From positions 34,938 to 98,937 of the forward strand of contig CAIVDU010000051.1 in the NCBI GenBank assembly GCA_903904815.1: DNA of 64,000 nucleotides, read 5' to 3'. Below, piece by piece: positions 19,249 to 28,037 of the stretch. Every line of letters starts with the position of its first letter. The stretch's first letter is position 1. Origin of the DNA: an uncultured Armatimonadota bacterium. Its GTDB lineage: Bacteria; Armatimonadota; Fimbriimonadia; Fimbriimonadales; Fimbriimonadaceae. The translations under genes were made by a program, and so were the position numbers. The notes under the pieces were generated by a model. The model was not told the origin of the DNA. It did no database searches and worked only from the letters and a program-made list of their open reading frames with translations.

Positions 19249-20361
19249 GTCGGTCGCCATCGGAGCCGGTCGAGGAACCTGAGAAGTCGGGAAGATGAAC
19301 TTGCCCGCTTCAGAAGACTCTTGGAACGAGAGCATGACATCGAGGACGTGGTAAGCCAGCGCACCAGAAGCTCGGTTCCCACCGCCATTTCGAATCGCAT
19401 CTGCCATATCGAGCACGCCCACTCCTCGAGAGTTGGCCTCGAAGCCATGCTCCAGCGTGACCTCGGTCCACTCGGACTCGCCGGCCTTCTTGATGAGCAC
19501 CGGACCGCCGAAATTATTCGGGTCAGGAACCTTCAGCGTGCCTTCCGATCCAAAAACCGTGATCGGATTCTTGCCCCACTCGGAGTACACGTCGAAACTG
19601 GTCGTGAGTTCCGCGATCGCCCCATTCTCCATGTCCATCACGCCCGCGAGGTGAGTCGGAGTCTCTACGACAATGCGGTCCTCGACCGTGACTTCATCGG
19701 CAGGCTTGCCGTAATACTTTTCGTTCGTCTTCGCGATCGGTCGTTCCGGGAAACTCACTCGAACCGACCCAGCGACTCGCTTGACGCTCCCAAGAAGATT
19801 TACGAGGGCGGTCAAATAATACGGCCCCATGTCGAGCATTGGACCACCGCCCGGCTTGAAGAAGAATTCCGGCGCCGGATGCCAGTTCTCTGGTCCACGG
19901 CTGAGCATGGCAGCCTGAGCAGCCACTGGAGCTCCGATGGCGCCTTCGTCAATCAACTTGCGACAAGTCTGAATTCCCGCCCCGAGGAATGTGTCTGGAG
20001 CGCATCCGACGAGAAGTCCCTTCTCGACTGAGACCTTCAAAAGTGCCTGAGCCTCTGCCCGAGTTGCCGAGAGCGGCTTCTCGTTATAGACGTGCTTGCC
20101 CGCCTGCAGCGCCTGAAGCGCCACCGGTCCGTGCGCCCGGGGAATCGTCAAATTGAGCACCAACTCGACGTCCGGATGAGCAATCAGCGCATCCGGGGTG
20201 AGAGCGTTAGGAACTCCGTACTTCTCTGCCGACGCTTTCGCTCGGTCGAGATCGAGGTCGGCACATGCGATCACCTCGGTCCCTGCATAGGCCCCGAGAT
20301 TCTCGAAATAAATACCACTAATGTTGCCGCAACCGATAACTCCAATTCGCAAGGGGACCAT
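19228..20361 (-). CDS. Gfo/Idh/MocA family oxidoreductase
   Basis: The 377-residue protein opens with a Rossmann fold (IGVIGCGNISGIYFEN), has the family's EKP motif (HVYNEKPLSATRAEAQ, Lys as catalytic base) and the GPYYLTALVNLLG segment of the C-terminal sheet domain. These enzymes use NAD(P) to oxidise or reduce sugars and inositols, among others; the substrate is not visible. There is no signal peptide. Its last codons lie inside the 15-bp hairpin described at 19214. It stands alone, with a 250-bp gap before the next gene. Confidence 0.88.
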   Translation of the reverse strand: MVPLRIGVIGCGNISGIYFENLGAYAGTEVIACADLDLDRAKASAEKYGVPNALTPDALIAHPDVELVLNLTIPRAHGPVALQALQAGKHVYNEKPLSATRAEAQALLKVSVEKGLLVGCAPDTFLGAGIQTCRKLIDEGAIGAPVAAQAAMLSRGPENWHPAPEFFFKPGGGPMLDMGPYYLTALVNLLGSVKRVAGSVRVSFPERPIAKTNEKYYGKPADEVTVEDRIVVETPTHLAGVMDMENGAIAELTTSFDVYSEWGKNPITVFGSEGTLKVPDPNNFGGPVLIKKAGESEWTEVTLEHGFEANSRGVGVLDMADAIRNGGGNRASGALAYHVLDVMLSFQESSEAGKFIFPTSQVPRPAPMATDQFSRIK

Positions 20362-20442
20362 GAGAACGCGTAGTTTACCGATGTCTTCCGGCCACTTGTC
20401 AGTCCCTTAACTCCGCGTTAGGCGCAGGATTCAACATTTGAA

Positions 20443-20461
20443 GAAATCAATCGTTGATTTC
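20443..20461. promoter_or_regulatory. 8-bp inverted repeat upstream of the oxidoreductase
   Basis: GAAATCAA-TCG-TTGATTTC is a perfect 8-bp inverted repeat with a 3-bp spacer, 82 bp upstream of the oxidoreductase start. It could be an operator for that gene or a weak terminator for the lipoprotein gene transcribed toward it. Confidence 0.35.
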
Positions 20462-20477
20462 CAGAAGGGCACTGCAT

Positions 20478-20612
20478 CTGTTTGGGTTTCAAGTGATTGG
20501 TGGCTAGTGATTGGAGTGGCCAGTGGCTTGTGGTCGGTGGCCTTTGGTTGGGGTCGAGTGAGACCCATTGACTCCATCTGTCCAGGGTGGACCACCGACC
20601 ACTAATCACCCG
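20478..20612. repeat. GTGG/CCAGTGG low-complexity repeat
   Basis: This gene-free stretch consists largely of imperfect copies of short words such as GATTGG, CTAGTGATTGG, CCAGTGG and GTCGGTGG. Its far end carries the complementary words (ACCACCGACCACTAATCACC), so the two ends could pair. It looks like a degenerate intergenic repeat and nothing in it reads as a gene. Confidence 0.5.
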
Positions 20613-20828
20613 CTACTTGCCCGGCTCGCCGCCCGCAGCGGTGGGAGGGCCGTTCTGCGTCCCTCCTGTCGGAAGTTGAATCCCATTGGGATCAGGCTTC
20701 ATCGTCGCCGCCCGTTTCGCCGCCAAATCTTTGGGACTCAGGGAGTCCCCCGCTGTATCGGCGGAGCTCCCACAACCCATGATGCAGGCGACGGCAACAA
20801 GCCCAAGAAGAGCTAGTTTCCGCTCCAA
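20613..20828 (-). CDS. small lipoprotein
   Basis: The 71-residue product MERKLALLGLVAVACIMGC has a lipobox (I-M-G-C, lipid on Cys19) and then a low-complexity, Pro/Gly-rich tail with no fold that I recognise. It overlaps the end of the upstream pseudopilin gene by 16 bp on the same strand, so the two are probably translated from one message. It would be processed by the lipoprotein signal peptidase encoded at 46789. Confidence 0.65.
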   Translation of the reverse strand: MERKLALLGLVAVACIMGCGSSADTAGDSLSPKDLAAKRAATMKPDPNGIQLPTGGTQNGPPTAAGGEPGK

Positions 20829-21664
20829 AATGGCCCCCAGAATTGGAACAGGTCTCGGTTATTCATTGCCGAGCACCAGTCTGTGTAGTTCGTGGCTTCC
20901 GAGGCGCTCGGATTGTTGACATAGGTCTTCACGAACTTCTCCTTGCCAAACTTTCCAGCGTGTCCGTCGGAGAATCCACCGATGAACTTTTGGCCGTATT
21001 CCTTCCGAGCGTCATAGACCAACTGGTTCCAGTCAAAACCGTTTGCGTAGGCATCGGCGACCGGCCAAGCCGCATCGTAAGCAATGAACCGAGTCCAAGA
21101 CCAGTTGGGGATCGATCCGTATCGGGTCGGGGTGATCGCCAATCGAGTCGCAGGTTGCTCAATTGCCGTGAGGCTGCGATTCGCACTGTAGGAAGAGCCG
21201 TAGTTGGTGCAGCTCGATCCACTGTAGGTCTGTCGCGAGTAACCGTCGGTATTCAGCGAGAAGTTCGTGATCCATGCCCAACTGTAAGAGTAATAGGAGC
21301 TCGAGTAGTACGGGTCTTGATAGTATTTGGTGTAATCCGTAATCTCTGGAACGACCTTGTCGAAGAAGATGCTGTTGTTCTTGACGTAAGGGTAGATGCG
21401 ACCCACCCACGTATTGTTGTAGTGGTAGGGATCGGTGTCACCGGCGATGGACCCGTCACTGTATCCGTATTCGAATACGGCCATGTCATCGAAGTCGTTC
21501 GAGTACATCTGGAGACCCAGAGCCATCTGCTTCATTCCGGAGATCGAAGCGGTGACCTTCGCGGCAGCCTTAGCTTGGGCGAAAACGGGGAAAAGAATGG
21601 CGGCGAGGATTGCAATGATGGCGATGACCACCAGTAGTTCAATAAGGGTAAACGCTTTTCTCAT
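20813..21664 (-). CDS. pseudopilin-like protein, Tyr/Ser-rich
   Basis: The 283-residue product begins [20 protein letters not shown] followed by FPVFAQAKAAAK, a textbook prepilin leader and first helix. The mature part is rich in Tyr, Ser and Trp (YYQDPYYSSSYYSYSWAWI), and the end GFSDGHAGKFGKEKFVK corresponds to the DG-H block of this family. The lipoprotein gene overlaps its 3' end. The 245 bp upstream (21665-21909), shared with the divergent phosphoesterase, hold no further gene. Confidence 0.85.
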   Translation of the reverse strand: MRKAFTLIELLVVIAIIAILAAILFPVFAQAKAAAKVTASISGMKQMALGLQMYSNDFDDMAVFEYGYSDGSIAGDTDPYHYNNTWVGRIYPYVKNNSIFFDKVVPEITDYTKYYQDPYYSSSYYSYSWAWITNFSLNTDGYSRQTYSGSSCTNYGSSYSANRSLTAIEQPATRLAITPTRYGSIPNWSWTRFIAYDAAWPVADAYANGFDWNQLVYDARKEYGQKFIGGFSDGHAGKFGKEKFVKTYVNNPSASEATNYTDWCSAMNNRDLFQFWGPFWSGN

Positions 21665-21909
21665 GATGGATTCCTGAAGAGCTCTTGAAGGCGCCTGTGT
21701 AGTTGGCGCGCCCGACCTCGTTCAGGCGAGAAGACGCGACCACGAGCACAGGGCGCTATGGCTGACCTAAGCCAAAGGCGACTTGCGTGGAGCGTCATCG
21801 TTACCTGCGATGAACGTCAAAATTATGTCACGGTGAACCTAAAACCGCGCGAAAATTAAGGCAGCTTAACACTGAAAGGACCCATCACCTTTCTCGGTAC
21901 CATGACGTC

Positions 21910-22812
21910 GTGAAAGGATTTGCTCACCTTGACGGACTCACGCGCTCGATCCGTCTGGTCCACTTCACCGATCCTCACATCCAGCCAGAGCGAGGGGCCG
22001 TCGAGGGAGTTCAAAGGGCACTTCGCGCAATTCAGGCCCTGTCCCCAGACGTCGATGGCCTGCTTCTTGGGGGTGACGTGGTGATGAACTCGGTGGGGGT
22101 AAGAATCGAACGCGCGCAGGAACAGTGGGACCTCTGGGACCATGTCATCGCCGACCACGCCGACCTTCCGATCGCCCCCTGCATTGGAAACCAAGACTGT
22201 TGGGGATGGAACCGTAAGTCAAGCGGCTGTAACGGAAGCGAACCGCTGTTCGGAAAGAAAATGGCGATGCATCGACTCGGAATGCCCGCACCCTACTATC
22301 GGCTGCAAGTAGGGATCTGGCGCATTCTGGTTCTCGACAGCCTGCAACAGGGTGGCAGCCACGGATACACCGCCCGACTCGATCCCGAACAACGAAAATG
22401 GCTCGCCAGCGAACTGGCCGACAACACCACCAGCCCGACGCTCGTCATGAGCCACGTTCCTTTGGTGGCCGGCCCCGCCGACTTCTTCTCATCCCGCGTA
22501 GAGGCCCCAAATGAGCGAGGAGATTGGCTCTACCCCGGCCAGCACCTCCATGCCGACAGCTTCGAGATTCTTGAGCTATTTCGCCGACATCCAAATGTCA
22601 AGGTCTGCGTCGCTGGCCACATCCACTGCCGACAGCGCATCGAGTTTCGTGGGGTCACCTACCTGCACAGTCCCGCCGTGTGCGGTGAATGGTGGCGCGG
22701 CGACTATCTCGGCTTCGGATCGGGTTTCACCGTGCTCGACCTAGAACCAGATGGCGCCTTTCAGGCCACCGGAGTCGATGTCTCTGCCGAGTTGCGCCCT
22801 TCCAGCACTTGA
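21910..22812 (+). CDS. calcineurin-like metallophosphoesterase
   Basis: A GTG start gives 300 residues. The five metallophosphoesterase blocks are present: D21-P-H23 (HFTDPHIQPE), GGD56 (LLLGGDVVMN), GN94-Q-D (APCIGNQDCWGW), MSH-VP and GHIHCRQ. The third block normally reads GNH-D/E, where the His helps protonate the leaving group; here it is Gln95. The closest architecture is the Icc/CpdA-type and 3',5'-cyclic nucleotide or phospholipid phosphodiesterases. There is no signal peptide. Its 3' end overlaps the converging aminotransferase gene by 52 bp. Confidence 0.85.
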   Translation: MKGFAHLDGLTRSIRLVHFTDPHIQPERGAVEGVQRALRAIQALSPDVDGLLLGGDVVMNSVGVRIERAQEQWDLWDHVIADHADLPIAPCIGNQDCWGWNRKSSGCNGSEPLFGKKMAMHRLGMPAPYYRLQVGIWRILVLDSLQQGGSHGYTARLDPEQRKWLASELADNTTSPTLVMSHVPLVAGPADFFSSRVEAPNERGDWLYPGQHLHADSFEILELFRRHPNVKVCVAGHIHCRQRIEFRGVTYLHSPAVCGEWWRGDYLGFGSGFTVLDLEPDGAFQATGVDVSAELRPSST

Positions 22813-24125
22813 ACCGCCTTGCGAAGCGTCTCGAGGAACAGGTCGACTTCCTCGGCAGTGACACTGAGGTTAGGTCGGGTTCGGATGGAACGGCTCCCGG
22901 CTCCCAGAAGCAACAGACCAAACTGATCGCGAGCAATCTCGACCAGCTTCGCCTTCAATTCCGCCGTGCGAACCGAGAAGCCCTGGTAGAGACCGAGACC
23001 CCGCACATTGAACAACAGTTCGGGGAAGTCGGCCACGATTTGGCGGAGTCCCGCCGCGAGTTGTTCTCCCTTTACCGCTGCTGCCGCAATCAGCCCCTCG
23101 CTCTCCACAATGTGCATCTCTTGGACGACTCGCACCATATCTGCGAGGCTGCCACCCCACGTGCTGTCGAGCACTCCGATGTCATCGAGGGGTTCGTACA
23201 TGTAAACCACCCCGTTGCCAAACTTCTTGCCCGTCGCCACCGCGAACGGGGGATAGGGAAGGTTGAAGTGGTCGAGAGCAAACATCTTGCCGGTCGCCCC
23301 CAATCCCGTCTGGACTTCGTCGAAGGCGAGGAAGACGTCGTACTTGTGAGCCAACTCAGAGAGACCCCGAAAAAACTCGGGAAGCGCTGCTCGGTGCCCA
23401 CCTGCGCCCTGAATGGGCTCCACAATGATGCCGACGGTCTCCTCCGCCATCAGCGAAAGCACCGATTCGGCCTGTTCCAAGGCTCGATTCACCAGCCGCA
23501 GATTCTCATCGCTCCCCAACGAGTCATCGTAAGCCGGGAACGCGAGTTTTACGTTCCCGCCTGCCGTAAGCCCAAGAAAGTCTCGGGTGGCCACCGGATC
23601 AATGGTCTGCGTCACACCGAGTGCAAACACGGTGCGACCGTGGAACGCCTTATCGAAATAGAGGAACCTCCGGTTCCCCGTCGGAAGACCCTTGTTCATC
23701 CTCTTCTGGTTGAACTTGGCAACCAGGTATTTCATCATGTTCTCGACTGCTTCCGCCCCCGAGTTCACCGCGTAGATCTCAAGTTGCGGGTTGCGCATGA
23801 TCTCCGGCGAGACCCGGTAGAGCATCCGATAGTAAGCCAAACACTCTTCAGTGAGGAAGTCAGGATTCGCGACCTTGTTGTTCGCCGCCAGCACCAGACG
23901 CTGCTTGTACTCTTCCGTGTAAAGCCCGGGATGGTTGTGGCCAATGAGCTTTGAACCGTAGTAGCCTGCCCAGTCGAATAGCCGCTGCCCGTCCACCGTC
24001 ACCAGCCACATCCCTTCGCACTTGGCAAGATCCAGCGCAAAGGGATATGGCGTCGCAATGACGTACCTGTTCAACTCGTCGAGCATTTTCGCCGAGATCG
24101 GCCCAGGAAACGGGATGGAGGACAT
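22761..24125 (-). CDS. class III aminotransferase, L-lysine 6-transaminase-like
   Basis: From ATG 24125 the protein has 454 residues; a TTG at 24143 could add six. PLP-fold motifs: AVNSGAEAVENMMKYL, FHGRT, GIIVEPIQGAGG, AFDEVQTGLGATGKM (cofactor Asp in FDE) and the Schiff-base lysine in ATGKKFGNG near residue 300. The FHGRTVFALGVTQT string and the overall order resemble lysine epsilon-aminotransferases, which move the terminal amine of lysine to 2-oxoglutarate, but ornithine- or acetylornithine-type activity cannot be excluded. It shares a 52-bp converging overlap with the phosphoesterase gene. Confidence 0.8.
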   Translation of the reverse strand: MSSIPFPGPISAKMLDELNRYVIATPYPFALDLAKCEGMWLVTVDGQRLFDWAGYYGSKLIGHNHPGLYTEEYKQRLVLAANNKVANPDFLTEECLAYYRMLYRVSPEIMRNPQLEIYAVNSGAEAVENMMKYLVAKFNQKRMNKGLPTGNRRFLYFDKAFHGRTVFALGVTQTIDPVATRDFLGLTAGGNVKLAFPAYDDSLGSDENLRLVNRALEQAESVLSLMAEETVGIIVEPIQGAGGHRAALPEFFRGLSELAHKYDVFLAFDEVQTGLGATGKMFALDHFNLPYPPFAVATGKKFGNGVVYMYEPLDDIGVLDSTWGGSLADMVRVVQEMHIVESEGLIAAAAVKGEQLAAGLRQIVADFPELLFNVRGLGLYQGFSVRTAELKAKLVEIARDQFGLLLLGAGSRSIRTRPNLSVTAEEVDLFLETLRKAVQVLEGRNSAETSTPVA

Positions 24126-24169
24126 GCCTCCATTCAACCCCAAGCCTAGCCGTGAACTCGCAGGGCGTA

Positions 24170-24598
24170 CTACTTGGACTTAAGCAGATCCCGGATTTCC
24201 GTGAGCAGAACTTCTTCCTTGGTCGGCTCAGGAGGAGCGACTGGCTCAGCCGCTTTCTCTTTCCGCATCTTGTTGACTGCCTTAACGATCAGGAACAGAA
24301 CCAGTGCAACCAGAAGGAAGTTGATGACGGCATTGAGGAATACGCCGTAATTGAGCGTGACCGCTCCAGCCTTCTGGGCAAGTTCGACCGTCGTGTACGG
24401 GCCCGCATCCTTTTCACCTGGCTTCAGGACCAGAAAAAGGTTGTCGAAGTTGGCCTTTCCGGCTATACCGAAAATCGGCGTCAAGATGTCCTTCACGAAG
24501 GAAGTGACGATCGCCGTGAAGGCGGCGCCAATGATGATGCCAATGGCGAGGTCAATGACGTTGCCTTTCGAAATAAAATCGCGGAACTCTTTCAGCAT
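24170..24598 (-). CDS. mscL: large-conductance mechanosensitive channel MscL
   Basis: The ATG at 24598 gives 142 residues starting MLKEFRDFISKGNVIDLAIG, the conserved MscL N-terminal helix and first membrane helix (GIIIGAAFTAIVTSFVKDIL). The second helix is GVFLNAVINFLLVALVLFLI, followed by the charged C-terminal bundle (KEEVLLTEIRDLL). In-frame ATGs at 24622 and 24637 exist but precede the conserved start. MscL opens under membrane tension to release solutes on osmotic downshock. It follows the ABC permease gene by about 70 bp on the same strand. Confidence 0.95.
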   Translation of the reverse strand: MLKEFRDFISKGNVIDLAIGIIIGAAFTAIVTSFVKDILTPIFGIAGKANFDNLFLVLKPGEKDAGPYTTVELAQKAGAVTLNYGVFLNAVINFLLVALVLFLIVKAVNKMRKEKAAEPVAPPEPTKEEVLLTEIRDLLKSK

Positions 24599-24667
24599 AG
24601 GGCCACCGTAGGTCGCACTCATAATATCCCGCTTCACTCATGCGCCGTCAGCTACGGCAACCCGCAA

Positions 24668-25627
24668 TCAGCCGATCTGCTTCTTACGGAGCTTGTCCAG
24701 CGCAACCGCAAGCACGATAATCACACCGGTCACGATCTGCTGAACCCAGTTGTCGAGGCCCACCTGCGAAGCGCCTGCCCGAAGAGTCGCCATGATGAGC
24801 GCACCCAAGATCGTGCCAAGGATCGAACCCTCGCCACCGGTAAGGCTCGCTCCGCCGATAACGACAGCTGCGATCGCGTCCAGTTCAAGGCCGTTCGCAA
24901 CGGTAGGGTCACCAACCGTCAGACGAGAGAAAAGCATCAGTCCGGCGAGACCAGCGAACGCGCCGCTGATGACATACACCAGCATCGTCACCCGCTCAAC
25001 TGGGACACCACAGAGACGGGCTGCGTGCTCGTTGGAGCCGATGGCAATCACATGGCGACCGAATCGGGTGTACCGCAGACTGAGCGCGGCGAGCACCGCT
25101 AATACGATGGTGAGCCAAACGCCGATGGGGAGCAACTTCCACTTTTCGTCCGGTCCAAGCACCGCCAGAAGGTTGTTCAGCCATGAGTCGGGCGGATTGA
25201 TCGTCTGCTCATGCGCGACACCAGTGGCAACGCCTCGGATGATCAACATCGTTCCCAACGTGACGATGAACGGACCCACCTTCAGCCTCGTGATCAACAG
25301 ACCGTTTAAGAGACCGGCGATGGCTCCCGCAAGCACGCCACCAAGCAACGCTAACGCTGGCGAGTAATGCCGTTGGAGGATCCAAGCAATCGCGACGCCC
25401 GAAAACGCGGCCGTGGAACCAACCGAGAGGTCGATGCCCGCATTCACAATCACATAGGTCATTCCCAACGAAACGAGAGCCACGATCGCGCTTTGACGGG
25501 CCAGCGTCTCCAGGTTCGAAACGGTTGGGAAGCTCTTGGGCTGCAGAACGCTGAAAACCACAAAGATCACAACCAGCGCGACCACGAGGCCGACGAGGTT
25601 AAAAACTGAACGGGGAACTCTCTTCAT
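24668..25627 (-). CDS. ribose-type ABC transporter permease (RbsC-like)
   Basis: The 319-residue product has eight to ten hydrophobic helices and the BPD_transp_2 hallmarks LVSLGMTYVIVNAGIDLSVG, GLLNGLLITRLKVGPFIVTLGT, RFGRHVIAIGSNEHAARL and VVIGGASLTGGEGSILGT. It forms the inner-membrane pore of a sugar importer of the ribose/galactose class. The start overlaps the ATPase stop by 4 bp (ATGA), so the two are translationally coupled. No periplasmic binding protein gene lies next to them. Confidence 0.92.
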   Translation of the reverse strand: MKRVPRSVFNLVGLVVALVVIFVVFSVLQPKSFPTVSNLETLARQSAIVALVSLGMTYVIVNAGIDLSVGSTAAFSGVAIAWILQRHYSPALALLGGVLAGAIAGLLNGLLITRLKVGPFIVTLGTMLIIRGVATGVAHEQTINPPDSWLNNLLAVLGPDEKWKLLPIGVWLTIVLAVLAALSLRYTRFGRHVIAIGSNEHAARLCGVPVERVTMLVYVISGAFAGLAGLMLFSRLTVGDPTVANGLELDAIAAVVIGGASLTGGEGSILGTILGALIMATLRAGASQVGLDNWVQQIVTGVIIVLAVALDKLRKKQIG

Positions 25628-27093
25628 GCTCCTACCGCCTCATGCATCAGACTTTCTTGATCCACTTCTTCCACTCGCCTCGGCTTACCGAGAACGCCTT
25701 TTCTCATGACGGCGATTCGATCGCACGTCCCCAATAGCTCTGGCAAGTAGCTACTCACCATCAAAATTGCCTTTCCAGAGAGCGCGGCCTCATCGATCAG
25801 CCGATAGATGCCCTCTTTGCTGCCCACGTCGATACCACGTGTTGGCTCGTCCAACATCAGCACGTCCACTCCGTGGTGGAGCATTCTCGCGATCGCCACC
25901 TTCTGCTGATTCCCGCCGCTGAGATCCCCGACCCGCTGTTCTGGACCTTGGCAACGAATGCCCAACCTCTCGATCCAGGTTTGTGATGACTGATTGATCC
26001 GCGCCGGATTGACGACTCCGCGCGGCAGGGTCGTGAACGTAATGTTGTCGGCGATCGAAAGATTTAGGGCAAGCCCTTCCTCCTTTCTATTCTCACTTAA
26101 CAGACCCATCCCTTCCGCCCACCTTCTGGCCGGAGATGCCGGGCCCTGGTAAACGCCCAATTGCACGTCGCCACTCTTGATTGGGTCCAGACCGAAGAGC
26201 GTCCGAAGTAGTTCGCTTCTCCCCGAGCCGTTGAGTCCGGCAATGCCCAATACTTCGCCGCGATAAAGGCTAAAGCTTGCGTCGTCTGGCCGTGTGTAGC
26301 CCGCGAGCGACTTCACATCCAACACAACTTCCGATGGGTGGCGAACCGACCGGGGATACATCTCTTCAATGCCTCGGCCGACCATCATCGTCACGATCGT
26401 CTCATCGGTGACGCCGTCCATGCTTCGCGTGCCCACCAGTTGACCATCTCTCAAGACCGTCATTCGATCTGCCAGTTCGTGAAGTTCGTCGAGAAAGTGA
26501 GAGATGTAAAGAACGGCATGTCCGTCGCTTCGAAGCTTCTTGACCACATCAAAGAGCTGCTGCACATCCGCTTCGGTCAAGCTACTGGTCGGCTCGTCCA
26601 GCACCACGACCCGGGAACCCACCGCCACCGCTCGAGCGATTTCGATGAGTTGGCGCACCGCAAGCGGAAACTGCTGGGCAGGAACCTCGAGGTCTAGGTC
26701 CTCCTGACCAAGTCGAGCAAGCGCCGCCTTCACTCGCCGCTTCGCCTCGGTCCGCTTGATGATTCCGAACCGCGCTTCCTCCATTCCGAGAAGGACATTG
26801 TCGACAATCGGCAAATGGCCCGCGATTGACAATTCCTGATGGATCATGGCGACGCCGGCTTTACGCCCGTCGGCAGGATTCTTTGGATTGTACGGCTCGC
26901 CTCCCAGCGTCATCGTGCCGTCGTCGGCCCGGATCGCCCCGGCGAGAATGCGCATCAGAGTGCTTTTGCCGGATCCGTTCTCGCCAACGAGCGCGTGAAC
27001 TTCACCTTCGGCAACGCCGAGATCCACGCAGTTAAGGGCGATGGTCGCGCCGAAGCGCTTCCCAATTCCACGCATTTGGAGAAAATCGGTCAT
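25624..27093 (-). CDS. ribose-type ABC transporter, double ATPase subunit (RbsA-like)
   Basis: The 489-residue product holds two ABC modules. The first has Walker A GENGSGKST, and Walker B VVLDEPTSSLTE; the second has a degenerate Walker A GLNGSGRSE, signature LSGGNQQKVAIAR and Walker B VLMLDEPTRGIDVGSK. This asymmetry is normal for RbsA/MglA/XylG. It powers uptake of a monosaccharide through the permease encoded with a 4-bp overlap. A LacI-type operator lies 29 bp upstream of the start (27122-27143), so the operon is probably induced by a sugar. Confidence 0.93.
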   Translation of the reverse strand: MTDFLQMRGIGKRFGATIALNCVDLGVAEGEVHALVGENGSGKSTLMRILAGAIRADDGTMTLGGEPYNPKNPADGRKAGVAMIHQELSIAGHLPIVDNVLLGMEEARFGIIKRTEAKRRVKAALARLGQEDLDLEVPAQQFPLAVRQLIEIARAVAVGSRVVVLDEPTSSLTEADVQQLFDVVKKLRSDGHAVLYISHFLDELHELADRMTVLRDGQLVGTRSMDGVTDETIVTMMVGRGIEEMYPRSVRHPSEVVLDVKSLAGYTRPDDASFSLYRGEVLGIAGLNGSGRSELLRTLFGLDPIKSGDVQLGVYQGPASPARRWAEGMGLLSENRKEEGLALNLSIADNITFTTLPRGVVNPARINQSSQTWIERLGIRCQGPEQRVGDLSGGNQQKVAIARMLHHGVDVLMLDEPTRGIDVGSKEGIYRLIDEAALSGKAILMVSSYLPELLGTCDRIAVMRKGVLGKPRRVEEVDQESLMHEAVGA

Positions 27094-27121
27094 TGAAACT
27101 TAAGCTTCCGTCGCTAGGGCA

Positions 27122-27143
27122 ATTGTGATAACGTTAGCACAAT
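27122..27143. promoter_or_regulatory. LacI-family operator of the sugar ABC operon
   Basis: A 22-bp palindrome with arms ATTGTG and CACAAT around the centre TAACGTTA; only one base pair breaks the symmetry. A central CG within A/T-rich arms is typical of LacI/PurR-family sites. It is 29 bp upstream of the RbsA-like start, where a repressor would block transcription. No LacI-family gene is in the window. The remaining intergenic DNA to 27427 shows no gene. Confidence 0.75.
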
Positions 27144-27427
27144 CGATTTCTGCCCCCAGTTTGCACTGTAGGCGGGCCGGATAGCCCGCAGGGCCGTGGT
27201 CAATTCTATTTGCGCGTCGGATCATCATCGGCCGGTGCAGTGGGTTGCGACCGATAGAATACGCCCTGGCACCTTAAAAATGGAGGGGGGAATCGTCCCG
27301 CAAATCGGATTTTTCTGATTTTGGTCCGATCTTGGGCGATATTGACGGTCCAAATTTTTGTTTTGGACTGGTTTTACGATTAACTGCACCTGTCGAACAG
27401 GTCGATCCCACCGAGTATGCTTCGCCG

Positions 27428-27967
27428 ATGCGACGCATTTGCCTCCTGATCTCGATGCTTGGCCTCTCCGCGGCCGCCATGGCCGACAACTCTTGGGCAA
27501 GTGTGACTTCGTCGTCCGGCACCGTGGCCTACCTCGGACTGGGGCTCGGACTCACTTATTTCCGTGACGGGGATTTCAAAATGGATCACACCCTGCGTGT
27601 CGCCGATTCCTGTCTCTCCGCATTCGCCATCACGGAAGTAATGAAGGCAGTGATCCATTCGCCCGGCCCAGATGGTCAGTCACGAAACAGTTTCCCAAGC
27701 ACCCACACCGGCGTCTCGTTCGCAATGGCGTCCATGATGAGCCACTATCATCCGAAAGAAGCACCCCTCTGGTACGCCGGAGCGGCCGCGATAGGATACT
27801 CCCGCATTACTCTGCAAGCCCACCGCCCAATCGATGTTTTGGCGGGCGCCGCGATTGGCTATGGCGTCTCATGGTTCGAGCTTCGGTCAAAGAAAGGCTT
27901 CTTGATCTCCCCGTTCGTGGCCCCCACTGATCACGGCTTAATCTTGTCCCTCCACGGAACCTGGTAG
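27428..27967 (+). CDS. PAP2-family phosphatase-like membrane protein
   Basis: The ATG at 27428 gives 179 residues with a signal peptide (MRRICLLISMLGLSAAAMA). The second and third phosphatase motifs are present, SFPSTHTG and SRITLQAHRPIDVLAGAAIG (Arg, His and Asp of the catalytic triad). The first motif, normally K-x6-RP, is degenerate: only KAVIHSPGPDGQSRN is found. The family dephosphorylates lipid phosphates such as undecaprenyl pyrophosphate or phosphatidic acid at the periplasmic face; the length is short for a six-helix PAP2 enzyme. Confidence 0.78.
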   Translation: MRRICLLISMLGLSAAAMADNSWASVTSSSGTVAYLGLGLGLTYFRDGDFKMDHTLRVADSCLSAFAITEVMKAVIHSPGPDGQSRNSFPSTHTGVSFAMASMMSHYHPKEAPLWYAGAAAIGYSRITLQAHRPIDVLAGAAIGYGVSWFELRSKKGFLISPFVAPTDHGLILSLHGTW

Positions 27968-28037
27968 AACTATTCGCAAGTAGAGTCGGCAAAGTTGTCG
28001 TTCCTGCGATAACATAACTAACGGGAGTGGGACGACA

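Noticed and set aside
18796..20031. Plus-strand frame of 411 codons crossing the pseudopilin and oxidoreductase
   Set aside because: It overlaps two convincing genes, is Arg-rich and low in sense, and crosses a terminator-like hairpin.
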